Positions 36,601 through 45,064 of a stretch of 64,000 nt of DNA are shown one piece after another. This DNA comes from Tolypothrix sp. FACHB-123 (GTDB lineage Bacteria; Cyanobacteriota; Cyanobacteriia; Cyanobacteriales; Nostocaceae). Within the stretch, counting starts at the first letter, position 1, and every line of letters begins with the position of its first letter. The DNA is taken from assembly GCF_014697075.1 (NCBI RefSeq), contig NZ_JACJRE010000025.1:1-64000 (forward strand), in the 5' to 3' direction. The notes beneath the pieces were generated by a model. It saw nothing but the letters and a program-made list of their open reading frames with translations. It made no database searches and was not told where the DNA came from. Position numbers and translations under genes: made by a program.

Positions 36601-37525
36601 TAGGTTCTGGTGTAGGCGGATTCTGTCTCGCTACTTCTTGCGGTTGAGTGTGTTGAGGTTCTGGTGTAGGTAGATTATGTCTTGGTTCTTCTTGCGGCTG
36701 AGTATGTCTCGCTTCTTGTCTAGACTGATTTGGTTTTGGTTCTGGTTTGGCGGGATTGAGGTTAGTAATTGGTGTGGTAGTTTCGGTCTCTGGTACGTCT
36801 GGCTCAGAAAATAAATCGAATAAATTAGCGATTTCATCATCATCACCAGGATCGAGCAGAGTTGAGTGTCTGGGGATTTCTATATCTTCTGCTTGATATT
36901 CCCAGACAACTTCTCCTAAGTTACCTGTCCATGTTTCCTCAACGGTATTCATTTCTGGTATGGGCAGGATTTCTGTCTCATCATCGTCATAATCCCACAA
37001 GCGATCGCCCAAGTTTCGGATTAATTCCTGCCCTGGAGAGTTTATGCGGTTGTTTTCAGGTCTAGTGCTGTCCATTGCTATATGATGCCGATCTAGCTCT
37101 TCAATCTCTTCATACTCTGTAGCTGAGTTGCGCTTTAAGAGGCTCAGACCAATGTCATAAGCAAGGTCACCGATTCTACCAATTCCCAGTTCACCTAGCT
37201 GAATCAGTCGTGCTGCTAACTGATGATTAGGTGCAGGTGAATTTAATAATCTTTCACCAAAGCTCAATAGCCAATCTATCCAGCGCTCATCAGGAATGCG
37301 ATGTTCCATCCGTTCCAGGTACTTCAGCGCCCACTGTCTACCTCTTGCTTGTTGCACGCCTTCTAGCAACTGTGTAAATAACAGTTCTAAATCCGCATTA
37401 GTAAGTTCGGGTGGTGCATTTGCCACGCCGTATCCTCTGACAGCATGAAGAGAGCCAGTTTTCTGACTGCTAAAAGGATGCTGCTGAAATAACTTTTTAA
37501 GCCACTGAAATAGACGCCTGAGCAT
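33626..37525 (-). CDS. Giant TPR-CHAT protein (HetF-associated caspase-like), catalytic His apparently lost
   Basis: 1299 aa. An N-terminal basic helix (MLRRLFQWLKKLFQQ) and a ~140-residue helical domain are shared with the next gene (37751-38446). Then a Pro/Gln/Glu-rich linker (about 240-340), about nine tetratricopeptide repeats (about 390-680, e.g. AWYNRGVALDNLGRREEAI), and a C-terminal CHAT domain (about 1000-1299) with the Cys in NLVNLSACEN and GVSQVISTLWTVES. The usual catalytic His (H-x-x-x-H-G) region reads IFHFTGAIVNN, so the second His is replaced by Ala. CHAT proteins are caspase-like proteases or their inactive relatives. This one may be a pseudoprotease scaffold. Confidence 0.85.
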   Translation of the reverse strand: MLRRLFQWLKKLFQQHPFSSQKTGSLHAVRGYGVANAPPELTNADLELLFTQLLEGVQQARGRQWALKYLERMEHRIPDERWIDWLLSFGERLLNSPAPNHQLAARLIQLGELGIGRIGDLAYDIGLSLLKRNSATEYEEIEELDRHHIAMDSTRPENNRINSPGQELIRNLGDRLWDYDDDETEILPIPEMNTVEETWTGNLGEVVWEYQAEDIEIPRHSTLLDPGDDDEIANLFDLFSEPDVPETETTTPITNLNPAKPEPKPNQSRQEARHTQPQEEPRHNLPTPEPQHTQPQEVARQNPPTPEPSHIQAEDNNSLTPPPETPTPEPSETGIWDKSLTKLEPSVAQAFDELLVRLDQSTSLVQELASELAIQRQNSQIIPQPKIDRAQAWFYQGLQQARTGDLAGAIASYNAAIEIKPDAYEYWFNRALTLFHLENFAEAIASYDRAIELKPDFHKAWYNRGGILGELGEFEAAVTSFEQVIALKPDFPEAWSSRGLALMKLGQLWEAIASYDQALVLQPLDPENWYYRGIALGVSEQHQEAIASYDQALEIEPNYYEVWIDRGVVLFNLGQWSEAIASWDKALSIHADFYLAWYNRGVALDNLGRREEAIDSYRKAIAIKPDFHVAWYNQAVALFYLEKYAEAIASYDSALQIKADYWEAWIGRGTAAGHITNPDALSGLFTNITAKNSALKQSGYEGKLASYEAGLKYVRPDTHPEGWGRLHLAIANSHYDHGKKHPPTRSHWQKAVAEYNQALLTLTSEDFPQLHLEVLQYLTKTLVGLGQTAQSQEFLQYGSELLQQLVSDPTRPDESKKQLALKFAGLRQLVVDLAVDYGDLIEAWEIAEQAKNACLTWQIAGWQNQIDSLSYTQVQQLLNPQTAIIYWHISPAALHTFVLKDQAPSPILIFTPMQDAGVFSLGKTPMRLHEIPLPEAVRRAIAFESWLEDWNQQYQEYCSHVADKQNQSNHSWRLDMEQRLLELKNILNIPTIIQELEGITHLILIPHRDLQKLPLHALFESASLSPELSNIETDFTTSYLPSLQTGLTIKAANIGDKNTQLFLSVENPHSADYPQLKFAKLQAEIISQMFPNPYRIQGGQATKTIVQNALEDEYNIFHFTGAIVNNLSEPKKSELALSDTDKLTFAEICQQSLVSYNLVNLSACENINNSNHQITSEYVSLVNAFLSGGVSQVISTLWTVESIANDLAIVEFYRRLQPNKSAATTLAEVTAWLRELTTRELTQWYEDLLNNLHPEDLRIRTHVATQMYRSSKLPPDQKLYCHPYYWAAFTITGRSNETI

Positions 37526-37750
37526 CTGTCACACTCTTGGATTTTGTTTAACCTAGATTGTAGCCATCGTTGTGTTAAAAAGATCGTCAATTACGTAAAA
37601 AGCTACTATTAACTTGAAAAAAAGTTGAGCTATGCGTAATTTACTGATCGGGTATCTGACATAAGTTAGTGAATTTGTTACCTCAACTGAGATGAGCGCA
37701 TAAGCGAATTCTTTACAGTGGCACTATTGTTTTGCTTTTGAGTAACAAAG

Positions 37751-38446
37751 TCAAGATTCGCTGTATTCTGTAGCTCCTTGATTAGCAGCATGATACTGAT
37801 TAATCAGTGCTTGAATAATCACTTGCGGATCTTTAGTTTCTAATCCGATCTGTTGGGCAATTTGCTCAGCTAAGGTTTCATCCTGCTGCATCATCATAAA
37901 TAACTGTTCTAAGGTAACGGTCTGGTAATCTCCCTCAGAAGGATTATCTCCTGGATCGGCTGCATTGGATACCGAGCCACTTTCAGAAAGTGATGAAGCA
38001 CTGATAGTATCTGGCCCTGCATATTCCCAAATTGGCTCGCCTTGATTGCGGGTTAACAGTTGCATCCCAATATCGTAGGCAACATCTCCGACTTCGCCCA
38101 CGCCTAGATCGCCCAGTTGTACTAACCGCGATGCTAATTCATTATTGGGTGTAGGGGCAGCGAGTAATCTTTCTTCTAGTTGCCGCAACCACTCAACCCA
38201 GCGTTGGGTTGAGATGCGATGTTCGATATTATGTAACCACTTGATTGCCCATGCTTGCCCGCGTGCTTGATGTACACCTTCCAAAAGTTCGTTGAACAGA
38301 AATTCGAGATCCGTATCGCTGAGTTGTGGTGGTGGTTCCTTGGGGACATCTCTCCTAACTGAAGAGCGGCTGGATTTCCCACCAAACAAGCCCTGAAAAA
38401 AATTTTTCAGCCACTGAATTAGCCGCTTAAGCATCTGCTGCACCAT
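37751..38446 (-). CDS. Paralogue of the N-terminal domain of the TPR-CHAT protein
   Basis: 231 aa. MLKRLIQWLKNFFQGLFGGK and the following domain (about residues 35-150: LSDTDLEFLFNELLEGVHQA, WLHNIEHRI and LASRLVQLGDLGVGEVGDVA) align with the first 150 residues of the 1299-aa protein. It ends in an acidic linker and a helical tail (VTLEQLFMMMQQDETLAEQI) instead of TPR and CHAT. It lies 225 bases upstream of the large gene on the same strand, so both may belong to one unit. The start may be ATG 38434, matching the paralogue. No domain name is known to me. Confidence 0.75.
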   Translation of the reverse strand: MVQQMLKRLIQWLKNFFQGLFGGKSSRSSVRRDVPKEPPPQLSDTDLEFLFNELLEGVHQARGQAWAIKWLHNIEHRISTQRWVEWLRQLEERLLAAPTPNNELASRLVQLGDLGVGEVGDVAYDIGMQLLTRNQGEPIWEYAGPDTISASSLSESGSVSNAADPGDNPSEGDYQTVTLEQLFMMMQQDETLAEQIAQQIGLETKDPQVIIQALINQYHAANQGATEYSES

Positions 38447-39030
38447 TGAGTATGATTTACCCTAAGATTGTAGCGATCGCACTTTACTATAGCTTTAATC
38501 TTCCGAAAAACTTCCTCTTGCTCAGGCTACAACCCACAACTTGAAGAATGCTCTCAAGTAGAGTTGGGATCTGGGTAGTTTACCAGATATGTCGCCACAT
38601 ATACAGCACTAGAAAAAAACTCAGGCTGATTCATCTACTTAAAGAAAATAGTGTATAATATACAACCCTGGAACTTTTAAAGTTTGCCCTTGTCTGATAT
38701 AATTGATTTATGACCACAGTTAAAACCCCCTGGGTTATGTACAAAAGTGGCAGAAATAGTGCTATAAGAAAGCAGCAAATTGAAAATCTTACAACTGAGT
38801 CACAATTACCAATATAAAAATACTGTACTAACTGTTAAACAGTAGTTAACGATTTGGAAACAATAATTTGGGTTCCCAAAGCAATCTCTCTTAGGAAGAA
38901 GCAAGAATATTCCTGGAGAGTAGGATTCGGTTAACCCTAGTTTTGTGCTGTCCTCACCACCCTAGCTCACGTTTAAACCGCAAAATACCCTGATTTTAGA
39001 AGCCCAAACTCGACTGGGTGCTGCAATTTT
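38447..39030. other. Intergenic region upstream of dnaX
   Basis: Divergent region between the N-domain paralogue and dnaX. A -10-like TATAAT stretch is visible at about 38697-38702, preceded by TTGCCC at about 38685. A 35-codon frame at 38710-38817 is not convincing. No other structure was found. Confidence 0.4.
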
Positions 39031-41007
39031 ATGTCTTACGAACCCCTGCACCACAAGTATCGCCCAAAGAGTTTTGCTGAACTAGTGGGACAAGAGGCGA
39101 TCGCTACCACCCTCACCAATGCGATTCGCTCAGCAAAAATCGCTCCAGCTTATTTATTTACTGGCCCTAGAGGTACGGGGAAAACTTCTAGCGCGCGGAT
39201 TCTCGCCAAATCTCTCAATTGTCTTCAAAGTTCTCAGCCAACAGCAGAACCTTGTGGCTTGTGCGATGTTTGTCAGGGAATTACCAAAGGCTATTCCTTA
39301 GATGTGATTGAAATCGACGCCGCCAGCAACACTGGTGTTGATAATATCCGGGAAATTATTGAAAAAGCGCAGTTTGCCCCTGTACAGTGTCGTTACAAAG
39401 TTTACGCCATAGACGAATGCCATATGCTCAGTACTCAGGCATTCAATGCGTTACTTAAAACACTAGAAGAGCCACCTAAACACGTAGTCTTTGTCTTGGC
39501 GACAACCGATCCCCAGCGAGTATTGCCAACTATTATTTCTCGCTGTCAAAGGTTTGATTTTAGACGCATTGATGTCGAGGCGATGGTCAAGCATTTAAGT
39601 GCGATCGCCAGTAAAGAAAACATTAACATTACCCTGGATGCTGTCACCTTAGTTGCCCAAATTGCCCAGGGAGGATTGCGGGATGCGGAAAGCTTACTCG
39701 ACCAATTAGGACTATTAGCGGGTGAAATCACACCAGAAAAAGTTTGGGATTTAGTCGGTTCTGTGAGCGAACGAGACTTATTAGGGTTGTTAGATGCGAT
39801 CGCCCAAGATAGTGCAGAAGCAGTTCTTGACTGTACCCGCAATATCCTCAATCGTGGACGGGAACCGCTGACTATTTTGCAAAATCTCGCCGCTTCCTAC
39901 CGTGACTTACTAATTGCGAAAACTGCACCTAATCGCCAAGATTTAGTTGCTTGTACTCAGCAAACCTGGCAAGCTTTGATGACATTAGCTCAGAAGCTAC
40001 ATATCAGCACGATTTTGGCAGGACAGAAACACTTACGGGAAGCCGAAGTTCAAATTAAAAACACGACTCAGCCGCGTTTGTGGTTAGAGGTGACATTACT
40101 AGGCTTATTACCTAGCGCCAATCTTCCCGTACAAGTAGCAGCTAGTCTACCGCCACGAGTTCATACATCAGCCGTCTTATCAAATCAACCACCCATCAGC
40201 CCATCACCTTCTGCGGTTCCTTCTCTCTCAGTTGCGCCAGTCTCACCACCGGCAAATAATATTTCTGCGATTAAGACAGTTTCATCACCAACCCCAGAAA
40301 GGATAGCTAATTCTCAAACATCAGAGCAACTAAAGCCAGCAAATTCACCTGTAGAATCTGTCACTCCTGCATCAACTGTGGCGGAGATTGAAGAAAATAC
40401 AGCTACGGATTTTGCGCAAATGTGGCAGCAAGTTCTCAATAATATTGCTCAAATACCTAGAAGAGAATTACTCAGGCAAATGTGCCATTTAATTGAATTT
40501 GATGGCGTTTACGCCCGTGTTGGTGTTAAAGCAGCATGGCACAAAAAAGTACAATCCGATTTGCAAATAATTACGGCCGCTTTCCAGCAAACCTGCCAAC
40601 GGGAAGTCAAAGTAAGTATAGAAGTGGGCACGCCGGGAACTGCTACCCCAGTTAACAGAGAAGTTGTAAATAACAATGGCGCACCGATTGTGAAGCAGCC
40701 AGCGCCTTCGAGTTACAACAGACAAGCACCACCACCAGCGCCAGTACAGCCAGCACCAGCACCAGCACCAGCACCAGCAAGAACGGAACCAGTAGCTAAA
40801 AATAATAACGGTGTAAAAACTTTGTCACCGCCGCCAGCCCCAACAATAACTAATGATTGGGAAACAGATGAAGTAGCGATCGCCGCCCAACGATTAGCAG
40901 AATTTTTTCAAGGACAAGTCATCCGTTTATCAGATGATGGTATTGGTTTTGCTGATACTATGGCTGGCTCTGATTTGCTTGAGGAATCAGATTTTGATGA
41001 TGAATAA
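39031..41007 (+). CDS. dnaX: DNA polymerase III subunits gamma/tau
   Basis: 658 aa. The AAA+ clamp-loader core is complete: YRPKSFAELVGQEAIATTL, P-loop GPRGTGKTSSARILA, zinc module CGLCDVC, Walker B region YAIDECHML, SRC box ISRCQRFDFRRI. The C-terminal half is a Pro/Ala-rich linker (about 570-600, e.g. APAPAPAPAR) around a small tau-type domain. It loads the beta clamp and organises the replisome. No intein interrupts it. The ATG at 39031 follows an intergenic region with no strong ribosome binding site. Convergent with the glycosyltransferase gene. Confidence 0.95.
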   Translation: MSYEPLHHKYRPKSFAELVGQEAIATTLTNAIRSAKIAPAYLFTGPRGTGKTSSARILAKSLNCLQSSQPTAEPCGLCDVCQGITKGYSLDVIEIDAASNTGVDNIREIIEKAQFAPVQCRYKVYAIDECHMLSTQAFNALLKTLEEPPKHVVFVLATTDPQRVLPTIISRCQRFDFRRIDVEAMVKHLSAIASKENINITLDAVTLVAQIAQGGLRDAESLLDQLGLLAGEITPEKVWDLVGSVSERDLLGLLDAIAQDSAEAVLDCTRNILNRGREPLTILQNLAASYRDLLIAKTAPNRQDLVACTQQTWQALMTLAQKLHISTILAGQKHLREAEVQIKNTTQPRLWLEVTLLGLLPSANLPVQVAASLPPRVHTSAVLSNQPPISPSPSAVPSLSVAPVSPPANNISAIKTVSSPTPERIANSQTSEQLKPANSPVESVTPASTVAEIEENTATDFAQMWQQVLNNIAQIPRRELLRQMCHLIEFDGVYARVGVKAAWHKKVQSDLQIITAAFQQTCQREVKVSIEVGTPGTATPVNREVVNNNGAPIVKQPAPSSYNRQAPPPAPVQPAPAPAPAPARTEPVAKNNNGVKTLSPPPAPTITNDWETDEVAIAAQRLAEFFQGQVIRLSDDGIGFADTMAGSDLLEESDFDDE

Positions 41008-41070
41008 AATAGGTAGGGGAACGGAGGTAGCAGAGGGACAGGGAGCAGAGGAAACTATTGACAGTGGATC

Positions 41071-41109
41071 AATGCCCAATGCCCAATGCCCAATGCCCAA
41101 TGCCCAATA
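41071..41109. repeat. Heptanucleotide array (ATGCCCA)n
   Basis: About five 7-bp copies between convergent dnaX and the glycosyltransferase, followed by the Nostoc repeat CCCAAGGGGAGACGCTGCGC at about 41122-41141. Confidence 0.85.
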
Positions 41110-41170
41110 CTTCGACTTCTCCCAAGGGGAGACGCTGCGCGAACGCTCAGTACAAGTGCCCAATGCCCTT

Positions 41171-42580
41171 TTACGCTTTCTCCACGCCTGTATGGACTGT
41201 TTTTACCCATTTCAGGCGCTTTGGGCGGAATGACATCCGGGCTGTAGTACTGCTCATAACTACCAACCAGTGCAACATATATAAAGTGCCGCGGATGGTT
41301 TGCAGCATTAATACTAAATATGTGGAAAACTGGAATTTTTGCCCTTGATGAATCCGTCTTAAACCGGTGAACATCCCCAACATAGAGAGGCTAACGGACA
41401 AGCCTGTGATGGGGCCTAACATAGGTAGACGATGACGGGCGATCGCCATTAATAAATCTGGGATTGTGGCAGTGGGTAAGATGTACATAATCAGCATAAA
41501 GCTGAATAAATCCCAGGTTTTGCGCACTCCTAAGCGGTTTCTTAAGAGTAAATCCCAGTAATCTAAATAGCGCTGATATCCACCTTCTGCCCAACGGTTG
41601 CGTTGATGCCAAAGGGCGATCGCACTGGTGACGCCTTCTTCTTCTACGGCTGGAGAAAAGACACATTCAATATCCCAGTCGTCTAGATGTAAGCGCAAGG
41701 TTAAATCTAAATCGTCAGTAATAGTTTCTTCGTTCCAGCCACCGCAACTACTTAAAGCTGTACGCCGGACAAATTGACCATTTCCTCGCAGTTCACCAAT
41801 CCCACCTAAGGCAGTTCGCTGTTGCTGAAAATAGGTATCCAGGGCCATCTCCGCCATTTGCCCTTTTGTCCAAAAATTCTCTTTGGCGTTGGCGATCGCT
41901 TTGCGCACCTGCACCGCCCCTACCTTGTCTCTTTGGAATAAAGGCACTACCTGTTGTAACAAGTCTGGTGAAACTTGGGCATCAGCATCAAACACGGCAA
42001 TAATGTCACCCTTTGTCAGTGGCAAAACTTGATTTAATGCGCCCGACTTCCCGCCAGTGGCTTGGGCACAACGGCGGAGGATCTTGAGTTGTTTGTATTC
42101 CTTGGCTAATTCTGCAAGTAAATGCGGTGTGCTGTCACTGCTGTTATCGTCAATTACCCAAAGTTCGTACTTGTGATCTGGATATTCCAGACTACAAAGA
42201 TTCTTGACTAATCTGCCAATTACTGCTTCTTCATTTTTCGCTGACACTAAAACAGATACAGAAGGTAAATCTCCCTGGATTTGTTTAGGATGACGGCGGG
42301 GTCTGGCAAATACCACCTCCAAAGCGTGAATACCCAGAATAGTGGTTAGTCCCAGTACGAATGAAAAACCCCAGGATACTAAATGCAGAGCGATGGTAAT
42401 GCTCCAGACTAGAGTCAAAACTAGAGCTGCTTTGCGTCTGCGTCCTTGAAACCGGAATGGTAGAAACAAAGGTTCTGTTTCTACTACTAACTCCTCGGTT
42501 GCTGAGAGGTCAGACAACAGAGAATTGAGCGGAGCAAGCTCATTACTAGAATCTTCTTCGGGCCAGAAATTCGCTGGCAT
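41171..42580 (-). CDS. mgdA: GT2 glycosyltransferase, probable beta-monoglucosyldiacylglycerol synthase
   Basis: 469 aa. Two N-terminal membrane helices (about 50-85) are followed by a family 2 glycosyltransferase domain with VLVSAKNEEAVIGRLV, VIDDNSSDSTP, DxD in VFDADAQVSP, ITDDLDLTLRL and the QxxRW motif in HQRNRWAEGGYQRY, then two or three membrane helices at the C-terminus. Size, topology and motif set match cyanobacterial MgdA, which makes glucosyl-diacylglycerol, the precursor of galactolipids. A hyaluronan or cellulose synthase-type processive enzyme remains possible. The gene's tail runs into a heptamer repeat region, but the domain is complete. Confidence 0.72.
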   Translation of the reverse strand: MPANFWPEEDSSNELAPLNSLLSDLSATEELVVETEPLFLPFRFQGRRRKAALVLTLVWSITIALHLVSWGFSFVLGLTTILGIHALEVVFARPRRHPKQIQGDLPSVSVLVSAKNEEAVIGRLVKNLCSLEYPDHKYELWVIDDNSSDSTPHLLAELAKEYKQLKILRRCAQATGGKSGALNQVLPLTKGDIIAVFDADAQVSPDLLQQVVPLFQRDKVGAVQVRKAIANAKENFWTKGQMAEMALDTYFQQQRTALGGIGELRGNGQFVRRTALSSCGGWNEETITDDLDLTLRLHLDDWDIECVFSPAVEEEGVTSAIALWHQRNRWAEGGYQRYLDYWDLLLRNRLGVRKTWDLFSFMLIMYILPTATIPDLLMAIARHRLPMLGPITGLSVSLSMLGMFTGLRRIHQGQKFQFSTYLVLMLQTIRGTLYMLHWLVVMSSTTARMSFRPKRLKWVKTVHTGVEKA

Positions 42581-43114
42581 AGGTTACTTGATTCAAAAAC
42601 CACTATTGTTCTACGCCGATAAAGAAGCTGAGAATCAGGTAACACTAAACTGTACAACCTTGAGCTAGCCATAAGATTGGCAGTAATTTCTTACCTTTTA
42701 TGACTGGCAATGAAGTCAGTAGAATCGCCCTTTAATGGCAATTCTAGTTTAGGTAGAGCGATCGCCAAGTAGCAACAGCTTGTTGTTGAGAGAAGTCACA
42801 ATCACAGCATCTACCTCTAGATAGAAGAGATTTTTGATTGTTATTGTTCTCAGCTTCCATAAAAGCTAATGCAGCCCCATTGTACCTGACATTCACATAT
42901 TTCTTAACAGTAACTTTATCGAATCGGCATTAAACCCCCCAGAGTCATTTATTTTCTGGAAGTCCCCTACAGCTGACAGAAAATGTGTAAACCGAAATTT
43001 TTTGGGAATACTTAGTATTGGAACCTACTTAAGCCCTTGATAAAACATAGTGGTGAGGAGTTCCCTAACTCTACATTCCCAGTCACCTGTATATAACTTG
43101 AGGAATATTTAACA
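42581..43114. other. Divergent intergenic region between mgdA and the EbsA-like gene
   Basis: About 530 bases. One HIP1-type site (GCGATCGCC, about 42759), no repeat array, no additional gene. Promoters of both flanking genes should lie here. Confidence 0.4.
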
Positions 43115-43489
43115 ATGTCCATTGAGCAACTCCAGCCAGCCAGCGCCCAACAGGCAAGTGTTTATCTACCTTACATTCAAGGTACCAAGCGTAATTTCTT
43201 ACCTTATGCCATCAGTCTTTACCAAAAAGGGGTGTTAGAAGGACAGCGGAAAATAGAAGCTAGTGAAAATATTCCCTTTGTCGCTACTTGGAATGTTGCC
43301 AGTCTACCTTCAGATTTGACCCGTTGCCGAATGCAGTTCGATGGTGATGCCGATCTAAGTTACGAAGTGATGATGGCTAGTTCCGAATTTATCAGCTATT
43401 TAATTGAATTGATGGATAACCATAAACGCAATCGCATTACAGATTTTTCTCAAGCTTTTTATCGCAAACTACTACGGGTAGATGAGTGA
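43115..43489 (+). CDS. ebsA: EbsA-like type IV pilus biogenesis protein
   Basis: 124 aa soluble protein. It begins MSIEQLQPASAQQASVYLPY and continues IQGTKRNFLPYAISLYQKG, with FVATWNVASLPSDLTRCRMQ and FDGDADLSYEVMM. I recognise this as resembling the cyanobacterial EbsA family, which interacts with PilB and Hfq and is needed for pili and biofilm self-suppression in Synechococcus. The identification rests on memory of the family and is moderately sure. No pilus gene is adjacent; the downstream gene is 360 bases away. Confidence 0.6.
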   Translation: MSIEQLQPASAQQASVYLPYIQGTKRNFLPYAISLYQKGVLEGQRKIEASENIPFVATWNVASLPSDLTRCRMQFDGDADLSYEVMMASSEFISYLIELMDNHKRNRITDFSQAFYRKLLRVDE

Positions 43490-43852
43490 ATCTACCTCAG
43501 CCTGACAATTGCTCAATTATAGATATTATTAGTCGTCTGGCTCACAAAAGGCTTGATTCTGAGCCACTCATTACCCTGGCAACCTGGACAATAACTCCTA
43601 AAAAAACTCCACCCACAAGGCTTCTGCCGTGAGCGTCAGCCGACCGGGGATGGAGTTTTTGGGTATGGGGAAGAATTTACCAATACTCTATGCCCAAAGC
43701 GGCGAACTATCCCTCTCCAGTCGCAAGGGGATGGAGTTTCCCCTCGCTTTCAATAAATGAAGTTGCTCACAAAGCGCGATCGCCCTTGTTCGACCTAAAA
43801 TTAAAAAACACCAAGCTGGGTTCTACTTCCTTTTGAATTTAGGAGTGCATGT
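43490..43852. other. Intergenic region with terminator-like repeat, copy 2
   Basis: AAAACTCCACCCACAAGG at about 43602-43619 pairs with TGGAGTTTTTGGGTATGGGG at 43648-43667; the right part repeats 23957-24015. A further partial copy (GATGGAGTTTCCCC) follows at about 43729. It probably terminates the ebsA-like transcript. Confidence 0.6.
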
Positions 43853-44947
43853 GTGCCAAAATCCGCGAAATATTTGCTGATTGGATCGACTGAGACTTAT
43901 AGCGGTAAATCTGCTACAGTTTTGGGCTTGTCTCATCAGCTAAAGCAAACAGGACTAGATATCTCCTACGGCAAACCTTTAGGTACAACTTTCAATGTAT
44001 CTGTCGGGAACCGCTTTGAGGAAGATGTCCAGTTCATTGCCCATAGTCTCAACTTGAGCGAAAACCGGGTTGCGCCGACAATGTTGGCTTTGGATGAAGT
44101 AACTGTGCAAAAACGCTTGCTTGGCGAAGATAAAACTGATTATCAGCAGTCCTTAATCCAGCAATATTTGCCCATATCCAGGGGAGATTTGGTGTTGCTA
44201 GAAGGGCCTGGCGATCTGGAAGAAGGTAAGTTATTTAACTTATCTTTACTACAAGTGGCTGAGGTATTAGATGCGAGTGTGTTGTTAGTAGCACGCTACA
44301 AATCTCTACTTTCAGTTGAGCCACTCTTATCCGCTAAGCAACGTATAGGCGATCGCTTAATCGGCGTTGTCATTAATGATATTCCCAGCGACAAATTAGA
44401 ATCTGCGGAAAATATATTGCGGTCTTTCTTAGAGCAGCAGGGTATTCCTGTGTTAGCAATGCTACCAAAAAGCGACCTACTCCGCAGCGTCAGCGTTGGC
44501 GAACTAGTGAAGCAGTTAAAAGCCGAAGTTCTCTGTCGTAGCGATCGCCTGGATTTGATGGTAGAAAGCTTAGCAATTGGGGCGATGAATGTAAACTCCG
44601 CTGTCAAATACTTCCGCAAACGCCGGAATATGGCAGTGGTAACCGGAGGCGATCGCGTCGAAATTCAGCAAGCTGCATTAGAAACTTCTACTCAATGTCT
44701 CATCCTCACAGGACAACTACCACCGCCTGCGTTCATCCTCAATCGTGCTGAGGAACTAGAAATTCCCATTTTGTCTGTTGATTTAGATACCCTCACCACA
44801 GTAGAAATTGTCGATCGCACCTTTGGACAAGTACGTGTCCACGAACCAATTAAGGTAGAGTGCATTCGCCAGTTGATGAGCGAGCATTTTGACCTAGAAC
44901 GCCTGTTATCTAAACTTGGCTTAAACCCAGCTGCCGCCTTACCTTAG
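43853..44947 (+). CDS. Phosphotransacetylase-like / DRTGG-domain AAA protein
   Basis: 364 aa. The N-terminal P-loop-type dethiobiotin/cobyrinate synthetase fold reads YLLIGSTETYSGKSATVLGL (about 6-25), followed by LVLLEGPGDLEEG. The middle and C-terminal part resembles the DRTGG domain also found in the N-terminus of phosphate acetyltransferase. There is no catalytic acetyltransferase domain. A GTG start (43853) is supported by AGGAG eight bases upstream. The family has no proven activity; ligand sensing or regulation of metabolism is plausible. It lies between the ebsA-like gene and a DprA/LOG-like gene. Confidence 0.75.
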   Translation: MPKSAKYLLIGSTETYSGKSATVLGLSHQLKQTGLDISYGKPLGTTFNVSVGNRFEEDVQFIAHSLNLSENRVAPTMLALDEVTVQKRLLGEDKTDYQQSLIQQYLPISRGDLVLLEGPGDLEEGKLFNLSLLQVAEVLDASVLLVARYKSLLSVEPLLSAKQRIGDRLIGVVINDIPSDKLESAENILRSFLEQQGIPVLAMLPKSDLLRSVSVGELVKQLKAEVLCRSDRLDLMVESLAIGAMNVNSAVKYFRKRRNMAVVTGGDRVEIQQAALETSTQCLILTGQLPPPAFILNRAEELEIPILSVDLDTLTTVEIVDRTFGQVRVHEPIKVECIRQLMSEHFDLERLLSKLGLNPAAALP

Positions 44948-45000
44948 CCAGCGTGAGGAGGCAAGAGGCAGGGGGCAGGGGGCAGGGAGCAGGGGAGATA

Positions 45001-45029
45001 TTGACAACTGACAACTGACAACTGACAAT
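45001..45029. repeat. Heptanucleotide array (TGACAAC)n
   Basis: About four 7-bp copies, preceded by GGGGGCAGGGGGCAGGGAGC. Confidence 0.8.
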
Positions 45030-45064
45030 ATCTAACTCAAGTAGGCTTCGCACTTACACGCTGT

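Noticed and set aside
38710-38817. 35-codon ORF upstream of dnaX
   Set aside because: No ribosome binding site and no family likeness; more likely leader sequence.
39031-41007. Intein in dnaX
   Set aside because: The P-loop and SRC regions are continuous and length is normal.
41171-42580. HpnI glycosyltransferase to complete the hopanoid cluster
   Set aside because: Topology and motif set (QRNRW, multiple C-terminal helices) fit MgdA better, and it is 20 kb away.
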